From: Streptomyces sp. 71268
Lineage (GTDB): Bacteria; Actinomycetota; Actinomycetes; Streptomycetales; Streptomycetaceae
Assembly: GCF_029392895.1 (NCBI RefSeq)
Contig: NZ_CP114200.1
Span: 2,263,001 to 2,327,000 of the forward strand
Reading direction: 5' to 3'
Length of the DNA: 64,000 bases
Part shown: piece by piece, positions 18,504-29,408 of the stretch
How the letters are laid out: every line of letters starts with the position of its first letter
Numbering within the stretch: position 1 is the first letter of the stretch
Notes under the pieces: model-generated
Seen by the model: only the letters and a program-made list of their open reading frames with translations
Database searches by the model: none
What the model was told of the DNA's origin: nothing
Position numbers and translations under genes: made by a program

Positions 18504-18771
18504 GTGATCGCCGGCCCGCGCCCGGCCGGGCGCACCACCCGCCGGCCCGCCCGGCCCGTACGTCCCGACAACCGCATCCGGCACCGCACCAGCGGCGCCA
18601 CCCCGCCCCGCCCGTTCCAAGGGCCGCCACTACCCGTCCCCTCCCGTCCGTCGCCCCCGGGGTCCCCTCAGTCCCAAGCCCCATGGGCGCGCAACCCCGG
18701 CCCGCACCGCCAGCCTCTCTCCCTTCGCACTCCGAACCGCCCACACCGAGCAGACAAAGGGGTCAGCCACC

Positions 18772-20169
<1,398 letters not shown>

Positions 20170-20177
20170 GGGGAGGG

Positions 20178-20228
20178 GCCCCGACCGGCGGTTCAGCGTC
20201 TTCCGCCCCGGTCGGGGCTTCCCTGTTC
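20178..20228 (+). terminator. Terminator hairpin after sdaA
   Basis: Arms GCCCCGACCGG (20178-20188) and CCGGTCGGGGC (20218-20228) pair perfectly over 11 bp with a 29-base loop, followed by TTCCCTGTT. It begins nine bases after the sdaA stop. Confidence 0.75.
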
Positions 20229-20422
20229 GCGTGCTCTCCGGGGCGGCGCCGGGAGAGGTGTGACAAACCTCGGAGAACCTTCGTGGATCGGCATGCCACC
20301 TGGGGTTCGTCGCACCTGCTCGGCTCGGCTCCTACCCGGGTGCCGTGGGGAGCGGTCCTGCCGGTGACAACGGCGAACGAGACCCAGGTGAGGGACCGGG
20401 CCGGTAGATGGCGATGACCCAA

Positions 20423-20439
20423 TAACAAGAGTTTTGTTA
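20423..20439. promoter_or_regulatory. AT-rich inverted repeat upstream of the toxin-antitoxin operon
   Basis: TAACAA (20423-20428) and TTGTTA (20434-20439) form an inverted repeat with a 5-base centre, in an AT-rich patch 10 bases before the antitoxin ATG. Ribbon-helix-helix antitoxins commonly repress their own promoters through such sites, so this is a candidate operator overlapping the promoter or leader. Confidence 0.5.
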
Positions 20440-20449
20440 AAGTGGGCCT

Positions 20450-20722
20450 ATGGCTGCCCCTTCCGCACCCGGTGAAGGCCCCGTGCGTCCGGTCTCCGTT
20501 TCCCTCCACGAAGGCACGATCGCCGCCCTCAAGGCACGTACCGGCAAGCGAGGGATGTCCGCCTACGTCGAAGCCCTCATCCAGCGCCAGCTTGAGCGGG
20601 AGCGGCTGCGTGAGCTCATCGAAGACGCCGAAACCGAACACGGCACGGTGGACAGGGCGGCGGTCGAAACCAAGCGAGCGATTCTCCGCGGCGACACGGC
20701 CGGCTCGGTGGACGCGGCGTGA
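20450..20722 (+). CDS. Antitoxin, ribbon-helix-helix (CopG-like)
   Basis: A 90-residue protein. Residues ~14-45 (RPVSVSLHEGTIAALKA, then GMSAYVEALIQRQLE) fit a strand-helix-helix DNA-binding domain; the C-terminal part is acidic and likely wraps the toxin. It should neutralise the PIN toxin encoded immediately downstream (stop and start overlap) and repress the operon. The ATG at 20450 is only 10 bases after the inverted repeat and has a weak ribosome-binding site. Confidence 0.8.
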   Translation: MAAPSAPGEGPVRPVSVSLHEGTIAALKARTGKRGMSAYVEALIQRQLERERLRELIEDAETEHGTVDRAAVETKRAILRGDTAGSVDAA

Positions 20723-21114
20723 GCGGGACGCTCGTCCTGGACTGTGAAGGATTGTCCAAACTCGTACGACGCTCCCCCGAAGTCACCGAGTGGCTGGTCG
20801 CGGCCGAGGAGGAGGACGTCCGCGTGATCACCAGCTCCGTCACGCTGGTCGAAGCCCGCGACCCCAAGGTCAACCAGGCCCGCTTCGACTATGCCGTCTC
20901 CCGCGTGAACATCGTCCCGCCCACCGAGGCCATCGCCCGCCACGCCAGCAAGCTCCTCGCCGCTGCCGGCCTGCACGGCCACAAGTACGCACTCGACGCC
21001 ATCGTGGCCGCCACCGCACTCGCCGCGCCCGCTCCCGTGACCGTACTCACGTCGGACCCCGAGGATCTCCTCGTGCTGTGCCGCCGCCCCGACATCCGCG
21101 TCGTCAAGGTCTGA
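20719..21114 (+). CDS. Toxin, PIN-domain ribonuclease (VapC-like)
   Basis: A 131-residue PIN nuclease, expected to cut RNA with metal ions held by conserved acidic residues: Asp8 (VLDCEGLS), Glu45 (SVTLVEAR), Asp93 (HKYALDAIVAATAL) and Asp113 (VLTSDPEDL). The GTG at 20719 overlaps the antitoxin stop by four bases, the usual coupling in such operons. It stands directly after the sdaA terminator and looks like an inserted two-gene module. Confidence 0.85.
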   Translation: MSGTLVLDCEGLSKLVRRSPEVTEWLVAAEEEDVRVITSSVTLVEARDPKVNQARFDYAVSRVNIVPPTEAIARHASKLLAAAGLHGHKYALDAIVAATALAAPAPVTVLTSDPEDLLVLCRRPDIRVVKV

Positions 21115-21148
21115 CCCCGCCGGGCCGCGGAAGGTGTGCGGGGCCCGG

Positions 21149-21610
21149 TCAGATGCGGGTCATGGTCGAGGTGTAGCCGCCCCCGCCGGGGTAGACCCAG
21201 TCGCCGGTCATGGTGGTGCCGTCGGCGGTGAAGGTGCCCCGGAAGTAGGCGGGGCTGCCCTTGGCTCCGGCCCAGATGGTGAGCTGGTCGCCGGTCAGCT
21301 CGTAGACGTAGTCGAAGGTGTTGCCCTGCGAGTCGTAGTAGCGGGAGGCCACGTCCGCGCCGGTCGGCTCGCCGTAGGGGCGGAGATTGCCGATGACCTC
21401 CATGCCGGTGACCGGCTCGCCGAACTGGACCAGGTCGACGTGCTGGACCAGGAAGTACCCGCCGGCCAGCCACTCGTAGCGGACGGTCCCCTCCACTCCG
21501 CCGGTCACCTTCCAGGTGCCGACCAGCGGTGCGAGGGCGCGGAGTTCGGCGGTCGGCTCGGCGGGCGGCTGGTGCGCGTGGCTGGTCTCGGTCGTGGTCG
21601 TCTCGGACAT
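21149..21610 (-). CDS. DUF1579-like protein (lipocalin-like barrel)
   Basis: A 153-residue protein rich in beta strands: LAPLVGTWKVTGGVEGTVRYEW near the start, then GDQLTIWAGAKGSPAYFRGTF and TMTGDWVYPGGGGYTSTM. The pattern matches small DUF1579-type barrel proteins of unknown function. The ATG at 21610 has GAGGGAGA upstream. It diverges from the YciI/ECF sigma pair, and its promoter carries the same TGTCGA-N17-CGAGG motif, so it is likely a target of that sigma factor. Confidence 0.75.
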   Translation of the reverse strand: MSETTTTETSHAHQPPAEPTAELRALAPLVGTWKVTGGVEGTVRYEWLAGGYFLVQHVDLVQFGEPVTGMEVIGNLRPYGEPTGADVASRYYDSQGNTFDYVYELTGDQLTIWAGAKGSPAYFRGTFTADGTTMTGDWVYPGGGGYTSTMTRI

Positions 21611-21645
21611 CGGGTTCTCCCTCTCGGTGGGTTGCTTGCCCGGTA

Positions 21646-21673
21646 CCTCGTGGCCCGGGCCGGGTTCTCGACA
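21646..21673 (-). promoter_or_regulatory. Putative ECF42-type promoter for the DUF1579-like gene
   Basis: On the minus strand TGTCGA (21673-21668) is followed after exactly 17 bases by CGAGG (21650-21646), 35 bases before the ATG at 21610. TGTCGA at -35 with CGA at -10 is the motif described for ECF42 sigma targets. Confidence 0.7.
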
Positions 21674-21707
21674 GGCCGCCGCCGTGATGCACGTCACATC
21701 GGTCGGA

Positions 21708-21735
21708 TGTCGAAGGTGGGTTCGTGGCTCCGAGG
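21708..21735 (+). promoter_or_regulatory. Putative ECF42-type promoter for the YciI/sigma operon
   Basis: TGTCGA (21708-21713) is followed after exactly 17 bases by CGAGG (21731-21735), about 95 bases before the YciI start. The motif and spacing are identical to those of the divergent promoter, implying control by the sigma factor encoded downstream. Confidence 0.7.
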
Positions 21736-21829
21736 TTGCGGGCGGGGGCCGAGCCGGCCCCGTCGCGCTCGCCCTCACCATCCGGGTGACCGCCCGTAAC
21801 ATCGTCGAACCGAGAACTGGGAGTGCCCC

Positions 21830-22201
21830 GTGAAGTACCTGCTGTTGGGTTACACACCGGCCGAAGCGTGGGACGCGGCGACCGCCGACGCCCCGTCCGA
21901 GGAGGCGCTGGCCGCCTTCGCGGTGTACCGGGAGTTCGAGAAGGAGCTGATCGCCTCCGGCGAACTGGTCAGCACCGAGGGGCTGGGTCACCCGGCGGTC
22001 AGCACGACGGTGCGCCCGACGCCGGAGGGTGTGGTGGCGACCGACGGGCCGTTCGCCGAGTTGAAGGAAGTGCTGGCCAGCTTCGCCGTCATCGACGTCC
22101 GCGACCGGGAGCGGGCCACGGAGATCGCCGCCCGGATCGTACGGGCGTTGGGCGAGCCGATCGAGATCCGGCCGGTCATGGGCGAGGACTTCGCACCGTG
22201 A
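21830..22201 (+). CDS. YciI/DGPF family protein
   Basis: A 123-residue ferredoxin-like-fold protein. It has MKYLLLGYTP at the start and the DGPF motif in VATDGPFAELKEVLASFAVIDV. DGPF proteins are the hallmark neighbours of ECF42 sigma factors. The GTG at 21830 is the start; 73 bases separate its stop from the sigma gene. Its exact role is unknown, although an enzymatic or sensing role has been proposed. Confidence 0.88.
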   Translation: MKYLLLGYTPAEAWDAATADAPSEEALAAFAVYREFEKELIASGELVSTEGLGHPAVSTTVRPTPEGVVATDGPFAELKEVLASFAVIDVRDRERATEIAARIVRALGEPIEIRPVMGEDFAP

Positions 22202-22274
22202 CCGCCTCGCCAGGCCGCCACCCTCGCCTCCGCCCGCCGTACGACCGGGCGGGAGCGGCCCACCGGGGCGGGCG

Positions 22275-23582
22275 ATGAGCGACGTAACCGACAAGGCTGG
22301 CATAGCCGACGGGAGCGACGGGGCCGGCGTGGGCGTCGGGGCCGGCACGGCCGGGGACGCCAGGGAGGTCGAGCATCTGCTGCGCACCGAGGCGCCGCAC
22401 GTGCTCGGTGCGTTGACGCGACGCTTCGGCCGCTTCGACATCGCCGAGGACGCCGTGCAGGAGGCGCTGCTCGCCGCGCACGCGGCCTGGACCACCGAGG
22501 GTGTTCCCGCCCAACCGCGCGGCTGGCTGATCCGCGTCGGCTACCGGCGCATGGTGGACCTGCTCCGCTCCGAACAGGCCAGGCAGCGGCGCGAGCGGGA
22601 CGTCAGCCTGGTCGAACTCGCCTCCCGGACGGCGGAGCCCGCGCCCGCGACGGACGACAGCCTCACCCTGCTCCTGCTGTGCTGCCACCCCGAGTTGGCG
22701 CCCGCCTCCCAGGTCGCGCTCACCCTGCGCGCCGTCGGCGGGCTGACGACCGCCGAGATCGCGCACGCCCACGGCACGTCCGAGGCCACCATGGGCACCC
22801 GGATCAGCCGCGCCAAACAGCGGCTGGCCCGCGCCGGCGCCCGCTTCACGCCGCCGACCGGCGCCGACCGCGAGAGCCGGATGGCCGCCGTCATGCGGGT
22901 GCTCTACCTGGTCTTCAACGAGGGGTACACCGCCACCGCCGGGCCCGCCCTCACCCGGCTCGACCTCACCGGCGAGGCGATCCGGCTGGCGCGCATGCTG
23001 CACGCCGCCGCGCCCGAGGACGCCGAGGCGAGCGGGTTGCTGGCGCTCATGCTGCTCATCGAGTCCCGGCGGGCCGCCCGCACCGGCCCGGACGGCGGGC
23101 TCGTACCGCTGGACGAGCAGGACCGTACGCGGTGGGACCGTGACCTCATCCGCGAGGGCACCGCGCTGATCGACGGCGTCTGGGGCCGCCGCGCGGCGGG
23201 GCCGTACCAGCTCCAGGCGGCCATCGCGGCCCTGCACGCGGCGGCCCCCTCCTCCCGGCAGACCGACTGGCCGCAGATCGCGATGCTCTACCTGTGGTGG
23301 GAACGGCTCGCCCCGAGCGCCCCGGTCCGGCTCAGCCGCGTGGTCGCCGTCGCCCAGGCGTTCGGGCCCGCCCGGGGGCTCGCCCTCCTCGACGACCTCA
23401 ACCGGCGCCACGGCCTGGACCGCCACACGCTCACCCGGCAACGCGAACGCGCCGTCCGCGCCCACCTGACCCACCTGTCCGGCGACGCCGGCCGCGCCGC
23501 CGCCCTGTACCGCGAGGCCGCGGACCTCACCGACAACGAGGTCGAACGCCGCTACCTGCTCGGCAAGGCCGACGGCGGGTGA
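22275..23582 (+). CDS. ECF sigma factor, ECF42-like, with C-terminal helical extension
   Basis: A 435-residue sigma factor. Region 2 lies at about residues 35-110 (FDIAEDAVQEALLAAHAAW; VDLLRSEQARQRRER). Region 4 is around 150-195 (LTTAEIAHAHGTSEATMGTR). A ~200-residue C-terminal extension follows, beginning MRVLYLVFNEGYTAT and rich in helices. This extension plus the upstream DGPF gene defines the ECF42 group, which lacks classical anti-sigma factors and needs the extension for activity. It probably drives both divergent promoters and so its own operon. Confidence 0.9.
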   Translation: MSDVTDKAGIADGSDGAGVGVGAGTAGDAREVEHLLRTEAPHVLGALTRRFGRFDIAEDAVQEALLAAHAAWTTEGVPAQPRGWLIRVGYRRMVDLLRSEQARQRRERDVSLVELASRTAEPAPATDDSLTLLLLCCHPELAPASQVALTLRAVGGLTTAEIAHAHGTSEATMGTRISRAKQRLARAGARFTPPTGADRESRMAAVMRVLYLVFNEGYTATAGPALTRLDLTGEAIRLARMLHAAAPEDAEASGLLALMLLIESRRAARTGPDGGLVPLDEQDRTRWDRDLIREGTALIDGVWGRRAAGPYQLQAAIAALHAAAPSSRQTDWPQIAMLYLWWERLAPSAPVRLSRVVAVAQAFGPARGLALLDDLNRRHGLDRHTLTRQRERAVRAHLTHLSGDAGRAAALYREAADLTDNEVERRYLLGKADGG

Positions 23583-23586
23583 CCGG

Positions 23587-26500
23587 CTAGCGCCCTCGGC
23601 CGTCGTTCGCGGCGCGCTCGACCCCGCCCCGTAGCCGCTCGGCCGCCGCGCGGGCCTGCCGGGCCGCGTCCGCCGTGGTCAGGCGGGCGCCACGGGCGAA
23701 CGCCGCCGCGAACGCGGGAGCGCCCAGGATGGCGCGGGCCGCCGCCGTGGCACGGTCGACGTCGCCGCGCTCGGCGGGCGGCAACGGGGCGCCCACGGAG
23801 CGCCGGGCCGCGTCGGCTGCGCCGAGCAGCAGGGCCGCGCTGGCGGCGGCGGGCTCGTCGGCGGAGCGGGTGAGCGCGCCCGCGATGCCCTCCAGGGAGA
23901 GGGCGATGGCGCGCGGCTCGTCCAGGGAGCGGGCGACGTCCAGGCCGCGCAGGTGGTACGTGGCGGCCAGGGCCGCGTCCCCGCGCAGCTCCGCGACGAA
24001 GCCCAGCTCGGCCAGGCGCAGGTGGTCGCCGGCCCGCGACGAGACCGCCGCGTAGCCGTCGCCGATGTGCCGCAGGTGTGCCTCGGCGGCGTCCAGGTCG
24101 TGCGTGCGGCGCGCGCCGAGCGCCAGGCCCATCTCGGAGTGGATCACACCGTAGGTGTAGCCCTGCTCGGCGGCGCCGCGCCGGGCCCGCTCGTGCAGGT
24201 CGCGGGCCCGATCCCAGTCGCGGGACAGCAGCGCGAGGCGGCCGAGGCCGGAGAGCCGGGCGGAGACCTCCGCCGCGAGCCCCAGTTCCCGCGCCATGCG
24301 CAGCCCCTCGTGCTGGCGGCGCGCCGCCTCCTCGTACGCGCCCTTGATCTCGGCCAGCGCGGCCAGCGGCGAGACGGTCTGCAACTCGCCCCAGCGGTCG
24401 CCGAGTTCACGGAAGAGTTCGGCGCCGCGCAACCCGTCGCGGCTGAGCGCGGCCAGGTCGCCACGGACCAGGGCGAGCATCGCCCGCAGGGCGAGGGCGG
24501 CGGCCGTGCCCCACCGGTCCCCCGCGGCGGTGCACAGGGCGAGGGTGTGGGCGTTCAGTTCGTCGCTCTCGGCGGTGGCGCCCGCGCTGAAGAGGCCGTA
24601 CGCGCACAGCCACAGGGCGCGGGCGCGGCGCGCGGGGTCTGGGACCGCGTCGGCGACGGACCGTTCGACGGCCACCTCGCGGTCGCCCGTGAGCAGCGCG
24701 AACGCGGCGTGCAGCAGGGTCAGTTCGGCGGCCCCGGGGTCGGCTCCGGCGGCGCCCACGGGGCGGGCGGCGCGGGCGGCCCGCAGGCCGCGCCGGCCCT
24801 CGGTGAGCCGGCCCCGCAGCAGCCACCACCAGGCCAGCGCCGTGGCCAGCCGTGCGGCGTCGTCGGCCGCGCCCGGCGCGGCGGCGGGCCCCGTCGCCTC
24901 GTCCAGCGCCTGGCGCAGGTTGTCGGCCTCGGCGTCCAGGCGGGCCAGCCACACCCGCTGTTCGGCGCCGTGCAGACGGGGCGCGGCGCGTTCGGCGAGC
25001 GCGCGGTAGTGGCGCAGGTGGCGTTCGCGTACGGCGTCGAGGTCCGCCATGTCGGCCAGCCGCTCGCGCGCGTACGCGGCGACCGACTCAAGGAGCCGGT
25101 AGCGCCGCCCGGTCGGCGCGTCCACGACGACCACCAGGGACCGGTCGACCAGCCGCGTCACCAGGTCGAGCACGTCGTCGTGGGCGACCCCGTCCCCCGC
25201 GCAGACCGCCTCGGCGGCCGGCAGGTCGCAGCCGCCGCCGAACGCCGCCAGCCGGCGCAGCACGATCCGCTCAGGCGCGCTGAGGAGTTCCCAGCTCCAG
25301 TCGATCACCGCCCGCAGCGTCTGTTGGCGGGCGGGCGCCCCGCGCTGACCGGTGGTCAGGACGCGGAACCGGTCGCCGAGCCGGGCGGCCAGCTCCCGCA
25401 CGCCCAGCGCGCGCACACGCGTGGCCGCCAGTTCCAGCGCGAGCGGGAGGCCGTCCAGGCGCCGGCAGATCTCCTCGACGGCGTCCCGGTCGGCGGGGTC
25501 GGTGGAGTCAGCGGGGCCCGGGTCGGCGGGGAAGCCGGGGGGCGCGGGCGGCGGCGCGCTCCCGGAAGAGTCGCACGGCGTCGGCGGTCGGCAGCGGCTC
25601 GACCAGGAACACAGACTCGCCGGTGCGGCCCAGCGGCTCCTGGCTGGTGGTCAGCACGCGCAGGCCGGGAGCGGTGTGCAGGAGGAGGGTCACGAGTTCG
25701 GCGGCGGCGTCCACGACATGTTCGCAGTTGTCCAGGACGAGCAGGGCGCGGCGGTCGCGCAGGGCGGCGGCGAGGCGGTACGGCGGGGCGGGGGTGTGGG
25801 TGCCGCGCGGCGCCAGCGCGGCATCGTCCCGGATGCCGACGGCGGCGGCGACCGCCTGCGCCAGGTCATCGGCGGTCGCGGCGCGGAGGCCGGCGAACTC
25901 GACGAGCCAGACGCCGTCGGGGAACCGCTCGGCATCGCCCGCCACCTCCCTCGCCGCGGCCACGGCCAGCCGCGTCTTGCCCACGCCGCCCGGCCCGGTG
26001 AGGGTCACCAGGCGCGCGGCGTCGAGGAGCCGCCCGACCTCGGCGAGGTCCTGCCCGCGACCGATCAGGGAGGTCAGGGGCGCGGGCAACCGTGCACCGG
26101 GGCCCGCGAGGGGCGGTGCGACCGCCTCGGCGGGCGAGCCCTCGGCCGAGCTTTCGGCCGGGCGGGTCGGTTCGCGCTGATACGGCGCGGACGCGGGTTG
26201 TGGGGCAGGCGGGGTCGCCGGTGGGGCGGACGGGGCGGCGGGGCCCGGTGGCGACGGGGTGGGGAGGAGGCGCGGGTCCTGCCGGAGCACCGCCTGGTGC
26301 AGTTCGCTGAGTTCGGGGCTCGGATCGACCCCCAACTCCTCCGCGAGACGGACCCGCAACTCCTCGTACGAGGCGAGCGCCTCGCTCTGCCGCCCCGCCC
26401 CGTACAGGGCCCGCATCTGGAGGGCGCGCATGCGCTCGCGCAGCGGGTGCCGCACCACGAGGTCGGTGAGTTCGCCGGCGACGGCCGCGTGGTCCCCCAC

Positions 26501-27028
26501 GGCCAGTCGCGCCCGCGCCCGCTCCTCCAGCGCGGACAGCCGCTGCTCCGTCAGGCGCCGCGCGGCGGGGCGTACGAACTCCTCGTCGGCGAAGTCCGCG
26601 TAGGCGGGCCCCCGCCAGAGGGCGAGCGCCTCGGCGAACCGCGCGGCGCGCGCGCCGGGTTCGCGTACCTGGCGGGCCTCGGCGACCAGGGCCTCGAACC
26701 GGGCGGCGTCCACCTCGTCGGCGGCACCGGCGGCGCCGGCAGGGCCATCAGGTTCGCGCAGCCGCAGCCCGTAACCGGGCGGTTGCCGCACCACCCGGTC
26801 CCGGCCGATGACCCGGCGCAACTGGGAGACCCGGGACTGCAGGGCGCCCGTCGGCCTGCTCGGCGGCTGGTCGCCCCACAGGTCGTGGATGAGGCGATCC
26901 GTCGCGACCGGACCCCCGTCGTGCGCGAGCAGGTCCGCGAGCAGCGCCCGGACCTTCACCTCGGGGACCGTGACCGCCTTCCCCGCCTCGTCCCACACCA
27001 CCAGTGGCCCCAGCACCCCAAACCGCAT
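23587..27028 (-). pseudogene. AfsR/SARP-family regulator (BTAD, NB-ARC, TPR) with a frameshift
   Basis: A large regulator read in two frames. From ATG 27028 come an OmpR-type winged helix (MRFGVLGPLVVWDEAGKAV), a BTAD domain, and an NB-ARC ATPase with GPGGVGKTRL and RRALLVLDNCEHVV. That frame ends at 25508. The NB-ARC continues at once in another frame (EEICRRLDGLPLALELAATR), followed by ~550 residues of TPR-like helices ending at 23587. The shift maps to about 25530-25560, which holds a G6 tract (25537-25542); removing one G restores family-like sequence (RAAARAPPGF). The total length is one base over a multiple of three. Either a real recent frameshift or a sequencing error. Confidence 0.85.
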
Positions 27029-27159
27029 GCGCGTCACTGTATAGCCGCGTCTGGGCGGCGGTTCCTGAGCGGTACGGGGCCACGGGGCGGCAGTACGGGG
27101 CGGGGCGGCGTGGCCCCGTCTGTGCGGTACGGGGCACGGGGCGGCTCCGCCGGAGGGAC

Positions 27160-27192
27160 GGGGCACGGGGCACGGGGCACGGGGCACGGGGC
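27160..27192. repeat. GGGGCAC 7-bp tandem repeat in the 27029-27329 spacer
   Basis: Four perfect GGGGCAC units (27160-27187) and a partial fifth. The surrounding 27060-27160 also contains GGTACGGGGC and GGGGCGGC words. This 301-base spacer between the broken SARP gene and the SDR-like gene holds no gene; both divergent promoters must lie here. Confidence 0.9.
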
Positions 27193-27329
27193 GAGCGTGG
27201 GGCGGCTCGTGGGTGTGGGGGCCGCAGCCGATCCGAAGGTTTTCCGAAGCGACCCCGTGCACAGTCCTTCTCGCCGGGACACACCGCACACCCGGCGCGG
27301 ACGACGGGTGCGGGACGGGAGTGGCACGC

Positions 27330-27935
27330 ATGACCAGGTACGCGGGGACCGAGGCCGTGATCGTCGGCGCGGCGAGCGACATCGGGCTGGCCATCGCCAA
27401 GCGCCTCGTGGAGGGCGGCGCCCGGGTCCTGCTGACCGCCGGTACGCCACGGGAGCACGCCCGGCTGCGCCGCGAACTGGGCCCCGCCGCCGACGTGGTG
27501 GCCCCCGGCGCGCTCGGCGCCCGACTCGCCGCCGCCGGCGGTGTGGACCTGGTGTTCGCCGACGCCGTAGCGGCCGTACGTTCCCTGGCCCCGTACCTGC
27601 GGGACGGCGGCGCGGTGGTGCTCACCGTTCCCGCCCCACCCACCGCCGCTCCGTGCCCCGTTGCTCCGTCCCCCACCGCTGCTCCGTGCCTCGCTCCCCT
27701 CCGCCCCGCCGCCGCGCACGCGCTCGCCGCCGAACTGGCCACCCGCGGCATCCGCGTCAACGCGGTGACCGCGAGCTGTATCGCGGCGCCGAGCGCCGCC
27801 GCCGTGCCCCTCCCGCCCCTGGGTCGGCTGGGCGCCGCCGAGGAGGTGGCCCGCGCCGCGCTCTTCCTGGCGACGGAGGCGACCTTCACCACGGGTGCGC
27901 GGCTCCCCGTCGACGGCGGCCTCGGCCACGCGTGA
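27330..27935 (+). CDS. SDR-fold protein lacking the catalytic YxxxK motif
   Basis: A 201-residue protein with a short-chain dehydrogenase frame: an N-terminal Rossmann start (AVIVGAASDIGLAIAKRLVEGG), the ELATRGIRVNAVTAS segment and a C-terminal FTTGARLPVDGGLGHA. The usual Ser and Tyr-x-x-x-Lys are absent. Where they should be is a Pro/Ala/Cys stretch (about residues 103-128) encoded by CCGCTCCGTGCC-type repeat DNA. It is also ~45 residues shorter than typical SDRs. Probably inactive or decayed. The ATG at 27330 has GGGAG upstream; GTG at 27321 is possible. Confidence 0.7.
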   Translation: MTRYAGTEAVIVGAASDIGLAIAKRLVEGGARVLLTAGTPREHARLRRELGPAADVVAPGALGARLAAAGGVDLVFADAVAAVRSLAPYLRDGGAVVLTVPAPPTAAPCPVAPSPTAAPCLAPLRPAAAHALAAELATRGIRVNAVTASCIAAPSAAAVPLPPLGRLGAAEEVARAALFLATEATFTTGARLPVDGGLGHA

Positions 27936-28157
27936 CCCGCGCGGCGCCGCCACACGGCCCCGTACCCGGCACTCCACGCCCCGTGCTCCACGGCCCCGTG
28001 CCCGTGCTGCGTACGCCGCGCCCCGCGCGCAGCCTCCGACCCACCATCGCCACCCACCACCCGCCACTCACCACCCACACCAACCCAGACACACAGTCCC
28101 GGCCCCGTGCGGCCCGGCCGCCGAGCCACGCATCTCACCAGAACCGGAGTACCTCGC

Positions 28158-29408
28158 ATGAGCACCGCATCAGACACCGCGCTCGGTCCCCCCGCCGGCC
28201 CCGGCCCCGACGCCGGGGGTGGCGCGCGGGGCGGCGGGCAGGATCGGCAGCGGCTCCCGCTGTTCGCCCTGCTCGCGCTGGCCACCGCCGTCTTCGTCAC
28301 CAGCCTCACCGAGACGCTCCCGGCCGGCCTGTTGCCCGCGATGAGCCACGACCTCCGGGTCAGCGAGTCCGCAGCCGGGCAGACGGTGACCATCTACGCG
28401 ATCGGCACCGCCCTGACGGCCATCCCGCTGACCGCTGCCACGGCGGGCTGGCGCCGCAAGCGGCTGCTGTTGGCCGCCATGGCCGGCTTCGCGCTGGCCA
28501 ACACCGTCACCGCCGTGTCGTCCCACTACGGGCTGACGATGGCGGCGCGGTTCGTCGCCGGTGTCGCGGCCGGCCTGGCCTGGGCGTTGCTCGCGGGGTA
28601 CGCGCGGCGTATGGCGCCCGCTCACCTCCAGGGCAAGGCGATCGCCATCGCCATGGCGGGCATCCCGCTCGCGCTCTCGCTCGGCGTGCCCGCCGGGACC
28701 TTCCTCGGCAAGGTGACCGACTGGCGGGTGGCGTTCCTCGCCATGACGGCGCTGACGGTGGTGTTGCTGGTGTGGATCGTCGCGGCGGTACCGGACCACC
28801 CCGGGCAGGGGCGTGGCGAGCGGCCGAGGATGCTGCGGGCGCTGCGCGTACCGGGCGTGGCCCCGGTCCTGTTCGTCACGCTCGTCTTCGTCCTGGCCCA
28901 CACCATCCTGTACGCGTACATCGCCCCGTACCTCGACGACCTGGGCCTGGGCGACAGCACCGACATGGTTCTCCTCGTCTTCGGCGTCGCGTCGCTGGCC
29001 AGCATCTGGGTCGTCGGCGCGCAGATCCACCACCGACTGCGCGTCCTGACCATCGCCAGCACCCTGCTGGTCGCGGTGGGTGCCGCGCTGTTGGCCGTCC
29101 TCTCCGACCACGCCGCCCTCGTCTACGTCGCCGCCGTCCTGTGGGGCCTGGGCTGGGGCGGGGTGCCCACCCTGTTGCAGACCGCCGCCGCCGACGCCGG
29201 TGGGAAGGCCGCCGACGCCGCGCAGGCCATGCTCGTCACGCTCTGGAACGGCGCCATGGCGGGCGGCGGCGTACTCGGTGGCCTCCTGCTCGACGGGTTC
29301 GGCAGCGACTCGTTCCCGTGGGCCGTCCTGCTGCTCCTCGTCCCGGTGCTCGCGGTCGTCCTCGCCGCGCGCCGGCACGGCTTCCCGGGCAGTCGGCCCA
29401 CGGGCTGA
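28158..29408 (+). CDS. MFS transporter (drug/arabinose efflux type)
   Basis: A 416-residue membrane protein with 12 predicted helices. The start of the first half (FVTSLTETLPAGLLPAMSHDL) and the region after helix 3 (RFVAGVAAGLAWALLAGYARRM) are typical of AraJ/NepI-like MFS efflux proteins. About 30 Gly/Pro-rich residues precede helix 1. The ATG at 28158 follows a CCGGAG site. It may be controlled by the adjacent SARP or coupled to the SDR-like gene 222 bases upstream; that spacer carries more CCCCGTGC words. Substrate unknown. Confidence 0.88.
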   Translation: MSTASDTALGPPAGPGPDAGGGARGGGQDRQRLPLFALLALATAVFVTSLTETLPAGLLPAMSHDLRVSESAAGQTVTIYAIGTALTAIPLTAATAGWRRKRLLLAAMAGFALANTVTAVSSHYGLTMAARFVAGVAAGLAWALLAGYARRMAPAHLQGKAIAIAMAGIPLALSLGVPAGTFLGKVTDWRVAFLAMTALTVVLLVWIVAAVPDHPGQGRGERPRMLRALRVPGVAPVLFVTLVFVLAHTILYAYIAPYLDDLGLGDSTDMVLLVFGVASLASIWVVGAQIHHRLRVLTIASTLLVAVGAALLAVLSDHAALVYVAAVLWGLGWGGVPTLLQTAAADAGGKAADAAQAMLVTLWNGAMAGGGVLGGLLLDGFGSDSFPWAVLLLLVPVLAVVLAARRHGFPGSRPTG

